64,000 nucleotides of DNA, from assembly GCA_965220505.1 (NCBI GenBank), contig CBDCQE010000001.1, positions 682,001 to 746,000 on the forward strand. Direction: 5' to 3'. The notes below the pieces were generated by a model that was not told the origin of the DNA, ran no database searches, and saw nothing but the letters and a program-made list of their open reading frames with translations. The position numbers were made by a program, and so were the translations under genes. The DNA comes from Bin87 sp965220505. Its GTDB lineage: Bacteria > Chloroflexota > Dehalococcoidia > Lucifugimonadales > UBA3495. Shown here one piece after another: positions 40,348-50,589 of this stretch. Position 1 is the first letter of the stretch, and the number at the start of each line of letters is the position of its first letter.

Positions 40348-40773
40348 ATGAACCTGAACGCCTACCTCCACTTCGACGATAATTGCCGCCAGGCCTTCGA
40401 GTTCTACCGTTCCGTCTTCGGTGCGGAGTTCGATCCTATTCTGACCTTCGCGGAAGGCCCGCCGGACATGCCGGATCTGCCTGAGCATGAGAAGCAGCGG
40501 ATCATGCATGTCTCACTGCCGGTGCGCAACGGTGTGCTCATGGGCAGCGATTCGTGCAGCGCTTTCGGTGATCCTCCGGTGGTCGGCAACAACTTCTCCA
40601 TCAGCATCACCACGGATGATCGGCCCGAGACTGACCGCGTGTTCGCGACGCTCTCCGACGGCGGCAACGTCGCCATGCCACCCCAGGAAATGTTCTGGGG
40701 CGCCTATTTCGGGATGTGCACCGACCGTTTCGGCGTGAACTGGATGGTGAACTGCGAAACCCAGGCCCATTGA
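40348..40773 (+). CDS. VOC-superfamily protein, PhnB-like
   Basis: 141 residues. It begins MNLNAYLHFDDNCRQAFEFY, with FGAEF and the later HVSLPVRNGVLMGSD and FWGAYFGMCTDRFGVNWMVN. This is the PhnB/3-demethylubiquinone-methyltransferase-like branch of glyoxalase/bleomycin-resistance folds. The usual metal Glu near the C terminus is not obvious, so catalysis is uncertain. It starts 33 bases after the dehydrogenase gene. Confidence 0.85.
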   Translation: MNLNAYLHFDDNCRQAFEFYRSVFGAEFDPILTFAEGPPDMPDLPEHEKQRIMHVSLPVRNGVLMGSDSCSAFGDPPVVGNNFSISITTDDRPETDRVFATLSDGGNVAMPPQEMFWGAYFGMCTDRFGVNWMVNCETQAH

Positions 40774-40827
40774 CCTTCGTGACCGACACGACTGCTCCCA
40801 TACCTTCAGATCGCCAGGAGGAACACC

Positions 40828-41682
40828 ATGACCGAAAGAAATCTCACCATCGACTGCCAGGTACATTGCTACGAACTCAACACCCCCGCGCGCCCCTGGG
40901 CCGGCTACCTGCAGGGCCCGGATCAGGCCACCGGGGACGATATGGTCGCCGCCATGGATGCCGTCGGTGTCGACGGCGCGATCCTGATTTCCCCGTTTGC
41001 AATGTATCGCTACGACGCCAGTTACGCCCTGGAGGTCTACGATCAGCATCCCAACAAGTTCGGTTTGGTCCGGCCCTTCGATCCCGAATCACCGTCAATC
41101 GACGAGGAGATGGCCGAGTGGACCGGGCGCCCCGGCGTGGTCGGCGCCCGGATAATGCTCCGCGACGTCGACTATGAGGCCGACCACCCCGGCGTTAATC
41201 AAATCATCGCCGCTGGTGGCCGCGCCGGCGTGCCCGTCAACATCATGTGCGCCACCAAGTTGCCCCTGATGCTCGAGCTGGCCCGACGCAACCCCGACAC
41301 CCAACTGATAGTGGACCACCTCGGTTTGACCCAGCCCTTCGAGCCGCCGGCTCCGCCGGAACCCTGGGCTGACCTGCCCAACGTCCTCGCCCTGGCTGAG
41401 TGCGACAACGTCGCCATCAAGATCTCCGGCGCCGGCACCCTCGCTCATGAACCGTTCCCCTACGCCGATATCTGGGAGCCGTTGCATCGCATCTTCGACG
41501 CCTTCGGGCTGGACCGTTGCCTCTGGGGCACCGACTGGACGCGCGCCGTCAACCTGCTGAATTACGAGCAGGGGGTCGAAGCTTTCCGCCTCACCGACAC
41601 CCTGTCCGATGCTGACCGGGCCACTCTCATGGGCGGCTCCTTGGCCAACATCTACAAGTGGACGCCCACGGTTGCAAACTGA
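40828..41682 (+). CDS. Amidohydrolase-family TIM-barrel hydrolase
   Basis: 284 residues of the Amidohydro_2 type (as in 2-pyrone-4,6-dicarboxylate lactonase or ACMSD relatives). The first metal motif reads TIDCQVHCYELN, where the family normally has DxHxH; here the first His is Gln. Later features are LIVDHLGLTQPF, VAIKISGAGTL and LWGTDWTRAVN with the metal Asp. It hydrolyses or decarboxylates a ring-derived acid, by family. CCAGGAGG precedes the ATG, and a strong terminator follows the gene. Confidence 0.87.
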   Translation: MTERNLTIDCQVHCYELNTPARPWAGYLQGPDQATGDDMVAAMDAVGVDGAILISPFAMYRYDASYALEVYDQHPNKFGLVRPFDPESPSIDEEMAEWTGRPGVVGARIMLRDVDYEADHPGVNQIIAAGGRAGVPVNIMCATKLPLMLELARRNPDTQLIVDHLGLTQPFEPPAPPEPWADLPNVLALAECDNVAIKISGAGTLAHEPFPYADIWEPLHRIFDAFGLDRCLWGTDWTRAVNLLNYEQGVEAFRLTDTLSDADRATLMGGSLANIYKWTPTVAN

Positions 41683-41703
41683 TGCGTAGGGTTTAAACGC
41701 GAA

Positions 41704-41736
41704 AGCGGTCTCCTTGCGGAGACCGCTGCTTTTTTG
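41704..41736 (+). terminator. Strong intrinsic terminator after the amidohydrolase gene
   Basis: A perfect 10-bp stem, AGCGGTCTCC (41704-41713) and GGAGACCGCT (41718-41727), has loop TTGC and is followed by GC and TTTTTT. Confidence 0.92.
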
Positions 41737-41747
41737 GCGTAGGCAAA

Positions 41748-41824
41748 TGGTGGGCGGTAGTGGACTCGAACCACTGACCTCTTGCGTGTCGAGCAAGTAC
41801 TCTAACCAACTGAGCTAACCGCCC
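41748..41824 (-). tRNA. tRNA-Val (anticodon GAC)
   Basis: 77 bases including encoded CCA. The acceptor GGGCGGT pairs with ACCGCCC. The D stem is GCTC/GAGT, the anticodon stem CTTGC/GCAAG, and the T arm AGTGG-TTCGAGT-CCACT. The 7-base anticodon loop is TCGACAC, giving GAC at positions 34-36. Position 33 is C rather than the nearly invariant U, which is odd. It is divergent from ruvB. Confidence 0.88.
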
Positions 41825-41979
41825 ACGTGCATTGAAGTGTAGCAAGGGCCGCTCGGCATCGTCAACCGGACCGTTGGCTCCCGCTGTTGCCGACGTCGGG
41901 GCGTTCCCCACGCCGATGCCCCTCAACCTCGTCGGTCCGTCGGTTGACCCCCGGGCGACACGGCCCCTAGAATGCGGTT

Positions 41980-43116
41980 ATGACCACGGCACAAAAGCCT
42001 GACGGCGCCGCAGACGCTGAAGCCCGGGCGGTCTCGCCCGCGACGAAGGCCGATGGGGTGCGAACGCCGCCGCCGCTCGGAGGACGACCGGTCTCCCCGG
42101 CGGCGCAGGGCGATGACGGCGAACAGGACGTCCGCCTGCGGCCGGCCCGTCTGGATGACTTCGTGGGGCAGCCACAGGTGCGGGAAAACCTGAGCATCGC
42201 CATGCAGGCGGCCCGGATGCGGGGCGAGGCCCTAGATCACGTGATCATCTACGGGCCGCCGGGCCTGGGCAAAACCACCCTGGCCAACATCATCGCCCAC
42301 GAGATGGGTTCGACCATCAAGGTCACCTCCGGGCCGGCCATCGAGCGGGCCAGCGACATTGCGTCTATCCTGACCGGTCTTCAGCCCAACGACGTGCTGT
42401 TCATCGACGAAATCCATCGCCTCAACCGCGCCGTCGAGGAGGTGATGTACTCGGCGATGGAGGACTTCTTCCTCTCCTGGGTGGTGGGCAAGGGCCTGTC
42501 GGCGCGCAGCATCAATCTCCGCATCAATCCCTTCACGCTGGTTGGAGCGACGACTCGCTACTCCCTGGTCAGCGCCCCACTGCGCGACCGGTTCGGTTCC
42601 GTTTTTCGCCTTGATTACTACTCGGACGACGACATGGAAATCGTGGCGAACCGTTCCGCGCGCATCCTGGGAATTGAGGCGGAGGGCGAAGGGCTGCGCG
42701 AGGTGGCGATTCGCTCCCGCGGCACGCCGCGCATTGCCAACCGCCTGCTGCGCCGCGCCCGCGACTACGCACTGGTCCGGGCGGACAACCGCGTCACCGG
42801 CCCCGTGGCCCGCGAGTCCCTGGACCGGCTGGGCGTCGACGCCCGGGGGCTGGACGAGACGGATCACCGGCTGCTTTCAAGCATCATCGAGAAATTCGGT
42901 GGCGGACCGGTGGGACTGGACACGCTTTCTGCTTCCATGAGCGAGGACGCCAGCACGGTGATGGAAGTCCTGGAACCCTTCCTGCTGCAGCAGGGGTTTC
43001 TCGAGCGTACACCACGAGGCCGCGTCGCCACCCGTTTGGCCTACGAATACCTCGGGTGGCCCCGGGGCGGTTCGGGAGTGGATCCAACACGGCAAGGCCA
43101 ACTGTTTGTGGATTGA
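41980..43116 (+). CDS. ruvB: Holliday junction branch-migration ATPase RuvB
   Basis: 378 residues. After a poorly conserved Ala/Pro-rich N-terminal extension of about 50 residues comes the RuvB core: LRPARLDDFVGQPQVRENL, Walker A GPPGLGKTTLAN, Walker B VLFIDEIHRLNRAVEE, sensor TLVGATTRYSLVSAPLRDRF, RSRGTPRIANRLLRRARDY, and the C-terminal winged helix QQGFLERTPRGRVAT. It is the hexameric motor that works with RuvA at four-way junctions; ruvA and ruvC are not adjacent. The next gene is cofG, 172 bases away. Confidence 0.97.
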   Translation: MTTAQKPDGAADAEARAVSPATKADGVRTPPPLGGRPVSPAAQGDDGEQDVRLRPARLDDFVGQPQVRENLSIAMQAARMRGEALDHVIIYGPPGLGKTTLANIIAHEMGSTIKVTSGPAIERASDIASILTGLQPNDVLFIDEIHRLNRAVEEVMYSAMEDFFLSWVVGKGLSARSINLRINPFTLVGATTRYSLVSAPLRDRFGSVFRLDYYSDDDMEIVANRSARILGIEAEGEGLREVAIRSRGTPRIANRLLRRARDYALVRADNRVTGPVARESLDRLGVDARGLDETDHRLLSSIIEKFGGGPVGLDTLSASMSEDASTVMEVLEPFLLQQGFLERTPRGRVATRLAYEYLGWPRGGSGVDPTRQGQLFVD

Positions 43117-43288
43117 CATAACGATTGCCGTGATCACGTGGGAAATCGCGTTTTATTAGCACACTTAAGGCGGCGATTAACATAAAATATTGATGTCGTC
43201 GTCTGATAGTGTGTTTTGCCTTGAATCCCTTCGACCCCTTACATACAATTGATCGGGCTCCCCTTGATTTATTCTGCGGACGATTCAC

Positions 43289-44492
43289 GTGCCTTCAGGT
43301 TTAGTTCTCCATTCAACCGGCCCCCGTTTGCCTTCGCTGGACCGATTGGCCGCCGGGTGTGCCCTGTCCGACGAGGATGCCTTCGGGTTGCTGGGCGCCG
43401 ATGGCGGCCTCGAGGTAGAGTTGTGCGCCGCGGCTGCCGAGTTGCGCGACCGGGGCCGGGGCCGGGTGATCACCTTCTCGCCAAAGGTGTTCATCCCGCT
43501 GACGCGCCTCTGCCGCGACTTCTGCGGATATTGCACCTTTCGCCAGTCCCCCGAGGAATCGGATGGGCTGTATCTCACCGTGGACGAAGTTCTGTCGGTG
43601 GCCCAGGCCGGGCAACGCCTCGGCTGCACCGAAGCCCTGTTCACCCTGGGTGAGCGACCCGAGCAGCGGTATCCCGAAGCAGCGGAATGGCTGTCCGGTA
43701 AGGGCTATCGGACCACCCACGAATACCTGGCGCACATGTGCCGCGCCGTGTTCGAGGACACGGACCTGCTGCCCCACGGCAATCCCGGCACGATGAGCCG
43801 TCGCGAGCTGGAGGCGTTGCAGCCCACCAACCCCTCAATCGGGATCATGCTGGAGAGTTCGAGCGCACGTCTCTACGAGGCCGGCGGGCCGCATGAATTC
43901 GCTCCCAGCAAGCGGCCTCGCGTTCGCCTTCGTACCATGGAGTTGGCCGGCGAACTGGGCATTCCTTTTACCACGGGCATCCTCATCGGCATCGGCGAGA
44001 CCCGCCGGGAGCGTGTGGAGTCGCTTCTGGCAATTCGTGATTTGCACCGGCGTTTCGGGCACATTCAGGAGGTCATCATCCAGAACTTCCGCGCCAAGGC
44101 GGATACGCCCATGGCCGACACGCCCGACGCCGCGCCCGACGAGCTCATGTGGACCACGGCAGTCGCTCGGCTCATTCTCGGCGAGCATGTCAATATTCAG
44201 GTGCCCCCCAACCTCAGCGAGGACTACGAACGGTATATTGGGGCTGGCATCAACGACTGGGGCGGGGTCTCGCCGCTGACCATTGATTACGTGAATCCCG
44301 AAGCTCCCTGGCCGCAGCTTTCCGAGCTGGAACGCCGCACCCGGAACGCGGGCTACGAATTGCGCCCAAGGCTGCCGGTATATCCCGAGTACTTCGCCAA
44401 CGGCTCCCGCTGGCCGTTGCCACCCACTCTCAAAGACAAACTGCTGAGACTCACCGACGAGTCCGGATACGTGAAAGGGGGAATTCGACGCT

Positions 44493-44509
<17 letters not shown>
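43289..44509 (+). CDS. cofG: FO synthase subunit 1 (7,8-didemethyl-8-hydroxy-5-deazariboflavin synthase), CofG
   Basis: Radical SAM enzyme of coenzyme F420 synthesis. With CofH it makes the deazaflavin FO from tyrosine and a flavin precursor. 406 residues. The 4Fe-4S motif is LTRLCRDFCGYCTFRQ (CxxxCxxC). Also seen are PHGNPGTMSRRELE, SIGIMLESSSARLYE, IPFTTGILIGIGETRRE, EVIIQNFRAKADTPM and INDWGGVSPLTIDYVNPE, all typical of CofG. The start is GTG 43289. Its last 17 bases overlap cofH, so the pair is translationally coupled. Confidence 0.95.
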
Positions 44510-45812
<1,303 letters not shown>

Positions 45813-45815
45813 CCG

Positions 45816-46778
45816 GTGACCGTGTCGACCACCGGACTGGTCCTCGCTCTCGCCGGCGGCGTGGGCGGAGCCAAGTTGGCGCTGGGTCTGTCCCGGATAT
45901 TGCCTCCGGAGCGACTGGCCATCGTCGTCAATACCGGCGACGACGAGCGGTTTCACGGCCTGCACGTTTCGCCCGACCTGGACACGATGACCTACACCCT
46001 GTCCGGCCTGTATAATCCCGAAACCGGGTGGGGCATCGACGGAGACTCGTTTGAAACGCTGCGGATGCTGAACCGGCTCGGCGCCGACACTTGGTTCAAT
46101 CTGGGCAGCCGCGATTTTGCCATGCACATCCGACGCACCGAATTGCTTGCCCAGGGCTCGTCCTTGAGCCAGATTACTTCTCAATTGACGGCACGCCTGG
46201 GCATAGAGCACGCCATCGTGCCCATGAGCGACCAACCCGTGCGGACGGTACTGGAAACGGATGAAGGTACCCTGTCAATGCAGGAATATTTCGTCAAGCG
46301 GCGCGCCGAACCGGTGGTGCAGTCGATAAGTTACGTTGGAGCGGCCGACGCCCAACCGTCTCCCGGATTCGCATCGGCCCTTGCCGCTGCTTCGGCAATC
46401 ATCATCGGTCCGTCCAACCCGTTCCTCAGCGTGGCGCCTATCCTGGCCATTCCCGGCGTACGTGACGCCATTGCGCGGCACCGCGCGCCGCGGATTGCGG
46501 TGAGTCCCATCGTTGGAGGGACGGCGGTACGCGGCCCGGCCGGCAAGATCATGCAGGAACTGGGCGCCGACGTGTCTGCGGTCGGCGTGGCGCGGGAATA
46601 CCGAGAAATCTGTGACGTATTGGTGCTCGATTCCCAGGACGAGGAATTGGCCGACGCTGTCGGCGCTGAGGGAGTCGCCGCCGCCGTGATGCCCACCATC
46701 ATGCAGACCGACGAAGACAAGGTTCAGCTTGCTGAAAGTGTGCTCGCGCTAGCCGCCGACCTGGAGAACCGAAAATGA
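45816..46778 (+). CDS. cofD: 2-phospho-L-lactate transferase (or phosphoenolpyruvate transferase), CofD
   Basis: Transfers the phospho-lactyl or phospho-enolpyruvyl group from its guanylated donor to FO. 320 residues. Motifs: LALAGGVGGAKLALGLSRIL at the start, VVNTGDDERFHGLHVSPDLD, YTLSGLYNPETGWG, WFNLGSRDFAMHIRRTELL, IIIGPSNPFLSV and VSPIVGGTAVRGPAGK. The start is GTG 45816, 3 bases after cofH. It overlaps cofC by 4 bases (ATGA). Confidence 0.95.
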   Translation: MTVSTTGLVLALAGGVGGAKLALGLSRILPPERLAIVVNTGDDERFHGLHVSPDLDTMTYTLSGLYNPETGWGIDGDSFETLRMLNRLGADTWFNLGSRDFAMHIRRTELLAQGSSLSQITSQLTARLGIEHAIVPMSDQPVRTVLETDEGTLSMQEYFVKRRAEPVVQSISYVGAADAQPSPGFASALAAASAIIIGPSNPFLSVAPILAIPGVRDAIARHRAPRIAVSPIVGGTAVRGPAGKIMQELGADVSAVGVAREYREICDVLVLDSQDEELADAVGAEGVAAAVMPTIMQTDEDKVQLAESVLALAADLENRK

Positions 46779-47467
46779 TGACCGATTCGCCCGATCAGGC
46801 AAATCCCACCGTGGTGCCGGTCATTCCCATGAAACCGTTGGCCGAGTGCAAGACCCGCCTGACCCGTGTCATGGGCAACGACGACCGCGCCGACCTCACC
46901 ATGGGCATGTTCCGTCGCGTCCTTCTGGCCATTCGCGGCGCGGGGGTGGACCCGTTCTGGGTGGTCGGCGGCGACGACCGCGTCCGGAACATGGCGCGCA
47001 CGCTCGGCGCCAACTGGATGGAAGACCTGGGTCGGAACCTCAATGACACCATCACCAAGTCTTTCGAAAGCGCCCGTATGCGCGGCGTGTCGGCGTTGTA
47101 TCTACCCGGAGATCTTCCCTTCATCAAGCCCGGCGATATCCATCAACTAATCCGCAGCGCCGAGCACCAGCACAACATAACGCTATCGCCAGCCCGGCGG
47201 GACGGCGGGACGAACGCGATCCTGGTTCCTTACGATCTCATACCATATTTTCGCCCGGAACTGGGCAACAACAGTTTCCGCAAGCACGTGGGCACTGCGG
47301 CGCGCATGGGCGTTTCCGTGGCCTTCTACTACAGCCAGGGTATGGGATTCGACCTGGACGACGGGTCCGACATCGAAGAGTACGAACACATGGAGCCGGG
47401 CCTGCTCACGCGGCTGTTGGGCCGCGAGCCGAGAACCCTGAACCTCACCAGCCTGGAGATCCGCTAG
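46775..47467 (+). CDS. cofC: 2-phospho-L-lactate guanylyltransferase, CofC
   Basis: Activates phospholactate or PEP with GTP for CofD. 230 residues. It begins with TVVPVIPMKPLAECKTRLTR, the nucleotide-binding loop of CofC. It has FWVVGGDDRV, LNDTITKSFESARMRGVSAL, YLPGDLPFIKPGDI (metal Asp) and LSPARRDGGTNAILVPYDL. It starts in the overlapping ATGA with cofD. The gamma-glutamyl ligase cofE is not in the window. Confidence 0.93.
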   Translation: MMTDSPDQANPTVVPVIPMKPLAECKTRLTRVMGNDDRADLTMGMFRRVLLAIRGAGVDPFWVVGGDDRVRNMARTLGANWMEDLGRNLNDTITKSFESARMRGVSALYLPGDLPFIKPGDIHQLIRSAEHQHNITLSPARRDGGTNAILVPYDLIPYFRPELGNNSFRKHVGTAARMGVSVAFYYSQGMGFDLDDGSDIEEYEHMEPGLLTRLLGREPRTLNLTSLEIR

Positions 47468-47470
47468 CCT

Positions 47471-48457
47471 ATGACCGCAAACGTTCAGCTGGGTTGCCTC
47501 CTCCCCACCCGAGGCCTGCTGTTGGCCGACCGCAAGCCAACGGACGCTGAAACCGTCCTCCGCCTGGCGACGTGGGCGGAGGAGGCCGGCATGGATTCGG
47601 TGTGGGTCGGGGACAGCCTGACCGCGAAGCCCCGGCTGGAAGCAATGACCACCCTGGCCGCCATTGCCGCGCGAACCAACCGGGTGCGCCTGGGCACGGC
47701 CGTTATGCTGATGGCGCTGCGCCATCCCGTTCTCCTGGCCCAGATGATGGGTACCGTCGATCTCATCTCCGGCGGGCGCCTGCAACTCGGCGTTGGAGTT
47801 GGAGGCGCGTTCAACGGGATGCAGCAGGCGGAGTGGCGGAACGCCGACGTGCCCCAGCGCACCCGCGCTCGCCGGCTCGAGGAAATGATCGAGGTGGTCA
47901 AGGGCCTGGGAACTGGCAAGCCCTTCAGCTATGACGGCCGGCATTTCCAGCTTGAGGACGTCGTGATGGAGCCCACGCCGGTCCAGGCTGACGGCGTGCC
48001 CGTCTATGTTGGCGTCCATTGGCACGGCCGCGACGATGGCCAGGGCGCCCGCCGTGAACACCAGGCTCGCCGTGCCGGGCGCCTGGCCGATGGCGCGATC
48101 TCCATTTCCGCCACTCCCGACGAGTTGGTGGACCTCAAGGCTACGGTCCGCGACTATTGCGCCGAATACGGCCGCGACCCCGACCGGCTCTCACTGGTCA
48201 TGTACATGACCGTCAACCTGGACGAGAACATTCCGCGGGCCGAGGCTGAGGCAGAGGATTGGTTGATGGGATACTACGGCGCCAACATCTGGGGTGACCG
48301 CTGGGGTCCTTTCGGCGGAGCCGACCGGGTCCGCGAGAGCATCCACGCCTACGCCGAGGCGGGCGCTGACCAGATCGTGGTCCGTTTCGCCACCTACCGC
48401 CAGGAAGAGCAGATGCAGGTGTTCCTGGAGCAGGTTGCTCCCGAGTTCCGCCGCTGA
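47471..48457 (+). CDS. LLM class oxidoreductase, likely F420-dependent
   Basis: 328 residues of luciferase-like TIM barrel. VQLGCLLPTRGLLLADRKPT, EEAGMDSVWVGDSLTAKPRL, TLAAIAARTNRVRLGTAVML, RHPVLLAQMMGTVDLISGGR and LGVGVGGAFNGMQQAEW are standard for the F420/FMN LLM group. Its start lies 3 bases after cofC, so it is the fifth gene of the F420 operon. This argues that it uses F420, though that is inference. The substrate is unknown. Confidence 0.88.
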   Translation: MTANVQLGCLLPTRGLLLADRKPTDAETVLRLATWAEEAGMDSVWVGDSLTAKPRLEAMTTLAAIAARTNRVRLGTAVMLMALRHPVLLAQMMGTVDLISGGRLQLGVGVGGAFNGMQQAEWRNADVPQRTRARRLEEMIEVVKGLGTGKPFSYDGRHFQLEDVVMEPTPVQADGVPVYVGVHWHGRDDGQGARREHQARRAGRLADGAISISATPDELVDLKATVRDYCAEYGRDPDRLSLVMYMTVNLDENIPRAEAEAEDWLMGYYGANIWGDRWGPFGGADRVRESIHAYAEAGADQIVVRFATYRQEEQMQVFLEQVAPEFRR

Positions 48458-48508
48458 TAACGCGTTTTCCTCGCGGACCCAGTAGCTCCTATGTGACGAG
48501 GTAATCCG

Positions 48509-49282
48509 TTGTTCCCAATCGATTTGACTGGCCGCAATGCGGTCATTTTTGGTGTCGCCAACGACCGCAGCATCGCGTGGGCTATCGCTCGCACTCTCGC
48601 CGACGCCGGCGCCCGCATAGCACTAACCTACCAGAATGAGCGACTGCAGAGCCGGGTTGCCCGCCTCGCCGAAACGCTGGACGACCCGGTGCTGCTGCAG
48701 TGCGACGCGTCGGATGATGACCAGATCCACGGCGTATTCGACGCGGTGGGCGATCAGATGGGCTCGTTATCCGTTCTGGTGCACAGCATCGCCTTTGCCA
48801 ACCGCGACGACCTCGCCGGTCGCCTCGCCGACACCGGGCGCGACGGGTTCCGCATGGCGCTGGAGATCAGCGCCTTTACGCTGCTGCCCATGGTGCGCCA
48901 CGCGGCGCCGTTGATGACGGACGGCGGCAGCGTCATCGCCATGACCTTCCATGCTTCAAGCCGCGTGTATCCAGGATATAACGTCATGGGAACCGCCAAG
49001 GCAGCGTTGGAGCACGAAGTCCGCCAGTTGGCCTACGAATACGGGAACGATAACATTCGCGTGAACGCCATCTCGGCCGGCCCGGTAGACACGCTGGCGG
49101 CCCGGGGCATCAGCGGTTTCCTGGACATGCGGCGCTCCCATGCCGAGAAGGCTCCCCTGGGACGCAATATCACCGCCGACGAGGTAGCGCAGACCGCGCT
49201 GTTTCTTTGCAGCGATTTGTCCAGCGGTGTCACCGGAACCGTTCTCCCGGTGGACGCTGGCTACCACATCATGGCAGTGTGA
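48509..49282 (+). CDS. fabI: Enoyl-ACP reductase, FabI type
   Basis: NADH-dependent last step of fatty acid elongation. 257 residues. Visible: GRNAVIFGVANDRSIAWAIA (the FabI-specific GVANxRSIA), LQCDASDDDQI, LVHSIAFANRDDL, active site Tyr-x6-Lys in YNVMGTAKAALEHEV, VNAISAGPVDTLAARGI and the C-terminal VTGTVLPVDAGYHIMAV. The start is TTG 48509 after GACGAGGT. It follows the LLM gene by 51 bases and may be read from the same transcript. Confidence 0.92.
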   Translation: MFPIDLTGRNAVIFGVANDRSIAWAIARTLADAGARIALTYQNERLQSRVARLAETLDDPVLLQCDASDDDQIHGVFDAVGDQMGSLSVLVHSIAFANRDDLAGRLADTGRDGFRMALEISAFTLLPMVRHAAPLMTDGGSVIAMTFHASSRVYPGYNVMGTAKAALEHEVRQLAYEYGNDNIRVNAISAGPVDTLAARGISGFLDMRRSHAEKAPLGRNITADEVAQTALFLCSDLSSGVTGTVLPVDAGYHIMAV

Positions 49283-49294
49283 AAGCCCGGACGC

Positions 49295-50065
49295 TCAGAT
49301 CGCTTCCAACTGCTGACGGTCGGCCGCGGCTTTTTCGTTGAGACCGAGTTCGGTGTAGGCTTTGGCGCGGTTCGCCCACGCTTCGCGGTAGCGGGGGTCC
49401 AATGCGATTGCCTTGGTGAATTGGTCCACGGCTTCGCGAACCCGGCCCTGGTTGAACAACGACAGTCCAAGCTCGGTCATGCCGGCTGCCGTCAGAGGAC
49501 GCGTGATGGCAAGCGGCGCCATCGAAAATGCCGGCGTTGGATCCGGATCGGTTGACGTGGCCTGGGCCCCTGACGGCTCCGCTTCGTCCACCTGTTGCGA
49601 CGCCATTACCGGTTCGGGAGTGGGCCGAGCATTAGCATCCGGAACAGGCCCGGTTTGTTCGACGCCGTCCCCAGCCGCGGTTCCGTGCGCTGGTCCCTGA
49701 GCTCCGGCCGATTCGGCAGCGTCAGCGGCGCCATCCGTAGTGGCGTAGGGACGGGCCAATTCCCACCCGCAGTTGGTGCAGAAGGTCGGGCCCGGCTCAT
49801 GTGCGTGCTGACACCGTGGGCACGGGGTCGTCGTGTCTTGCCCTCCGTCAGTGGCGATCGAACGACGCGCTGGCATGAATACCAATGCCAGCATGGGCAG
49901 CATGCAGAGTACGGTGATCCATTCTGGGAAAATGTCGAGCAGGCCCACCGCCGGAATGGCGGCTACGCCACCCCACACCAGAGCGCTCCGCCCTTTGTTC
50001 CGAGCCAGCCTGGCGGTCCAAAGCACCACAAACAGCAGTGATAGGATTTGAAGGATTATACTCAT
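49295..50065 (-). CDS. Membrane protein with zinc ribbon and TPR repeats
   Basis: About 256 residues, no known family. The N terminus has two or three hydrophobic helices (MSIILQILSLLFVVLW, ALVWGGVAAIPAVGLLDIF, WITVLCMLPMLALVFM). A zinc-ribbon knuckle pair follows (CPRCQHAHEPGPTFCTNCGW), then a long Pro/Thr/Ala/Glu linker. A C-terminal TPR pair comes last (AAGMTELGLSLFNQGRVREA, then FTKAIALDPRYREAWANRAK). The start at 50065 is chosen because the earlier ATGs add a non-conserved stretch. It converges with fabI 12 bases away. Confidence 0.65.
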   Translation of the reverse strand: MSIILQILSLLFVVLWTARLARNKGRSALVWGGVAAIPAVGLLDIFPEWITVLCMLPMLALVFMPARRSIATDGGQDTTTPCPRCQHAHEPGPTFCTNCGWELARPYATTDGAADAAESAGAQGPAHGTAAGDGVEQTGPVPDANARPTPEPVMASQQVDEAEPSGAQATSTDPDPTPAFSMAPLAITRPLTAAGMTELGLSLFNQGRVREAVDQFTKAIALDPRYREAWANRAKAYTELGLNEKAAADRQQLEAI

Positions 50066-50333
50066 CAGCACCCGTAAATCGGTGGGTTTGTTCGTATTAT
50101 AGCGGGATTGCGGCGTCGGCGGCAAACCAGGAGTTCGCTGCATCACGTGATCCTGTCGTCGGCTTCCGTTTGCAATCGGTCGGTTCGCCGCGTCCGCGAA
50201 CACTTATGATCTGGGGCGTGGATCAGTTGGCCGCGGGCTGCCGACCATTGCCGGGCAGTAGTCCGTCCCCGCCAGGGTTGAGCCCCGAGCGTCGGGAACT
50301 CTTGCGCGATGGCCCCGGGCATGGCGGCCACGG
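50066..50333. other. Intergenic sequence up to the MITE-like element
   Basis: No gene recognised between the start of the zinc-ribbon/TPR gene and the left flank of the MITE-like element. It holds the target-duplication copy CGGCCACGG at 50325-50333. Any promoter of the minus-strand gene at 50065 must be here, but no clear -35/-10 pair was seen. Confidence 0.4.
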
Positions 50334-50456
50334 CAGGGTCTTTTCAAAGTCACCTAACGTCCGCTCATGGTGAGCCTGTCGAACCATAGCGACCGTCCTT
50401 CGACATGCTCAGGACGAGCGGAAAGGTCAGACGCCCACAACTCTGAAAAGGCCCTG
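50334..50456. mobile_element. MITE-like element, 123 bp, with 9-bp target duplication
   Basis: Terminal inverted repeats CAGGGTCTTTTCAAAGT (50334-50350) and, on the other strand, CAGGGCCTTTTCAGAGT (50440-50456) match at 15 of 17 positions. The element is flanked by identical CGGCCACGG at 50325-50333 and 50457-50465, a likely target-site duplication. The interior is another palindrome (50361-50421): CCGCTC-TG-TGAGC-TGTCGAA facing its complement, a sequence type common as dispersed extragenic repeats in environmental bacteria. It has no coding capacity and would have to be moved by a transposase elsewhere. Confidence 0.7.
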
Positions 50457-50474
50457 CGGCCACGGTGTTTCAAA

Positions 50475-50504
50475 TTGACAGTTTCGCCCGCGCGATGCTA
50501 TGGT
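50475..50504 (+). promoter_or_regulatory. Sigma-70-type promoter of the FBP aldolase/phosphatase gene
   Basis: TTGACA at 50475-50480 and TATGGT at 50499-50504 are 18 bases apart, with TG just before the -10. It begins only 10 bases after the right target-duplication copy of the MITE-like element. Confidence 0.6.
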
Positions 50505-50589
50505 GCAACCGCATTTTTTCGCATCCAGACGGTAATAATTTGCGCCGGATGTAGTTCCCGGCTGCTCTCGAGTGGGAGGGAAGACTCAC

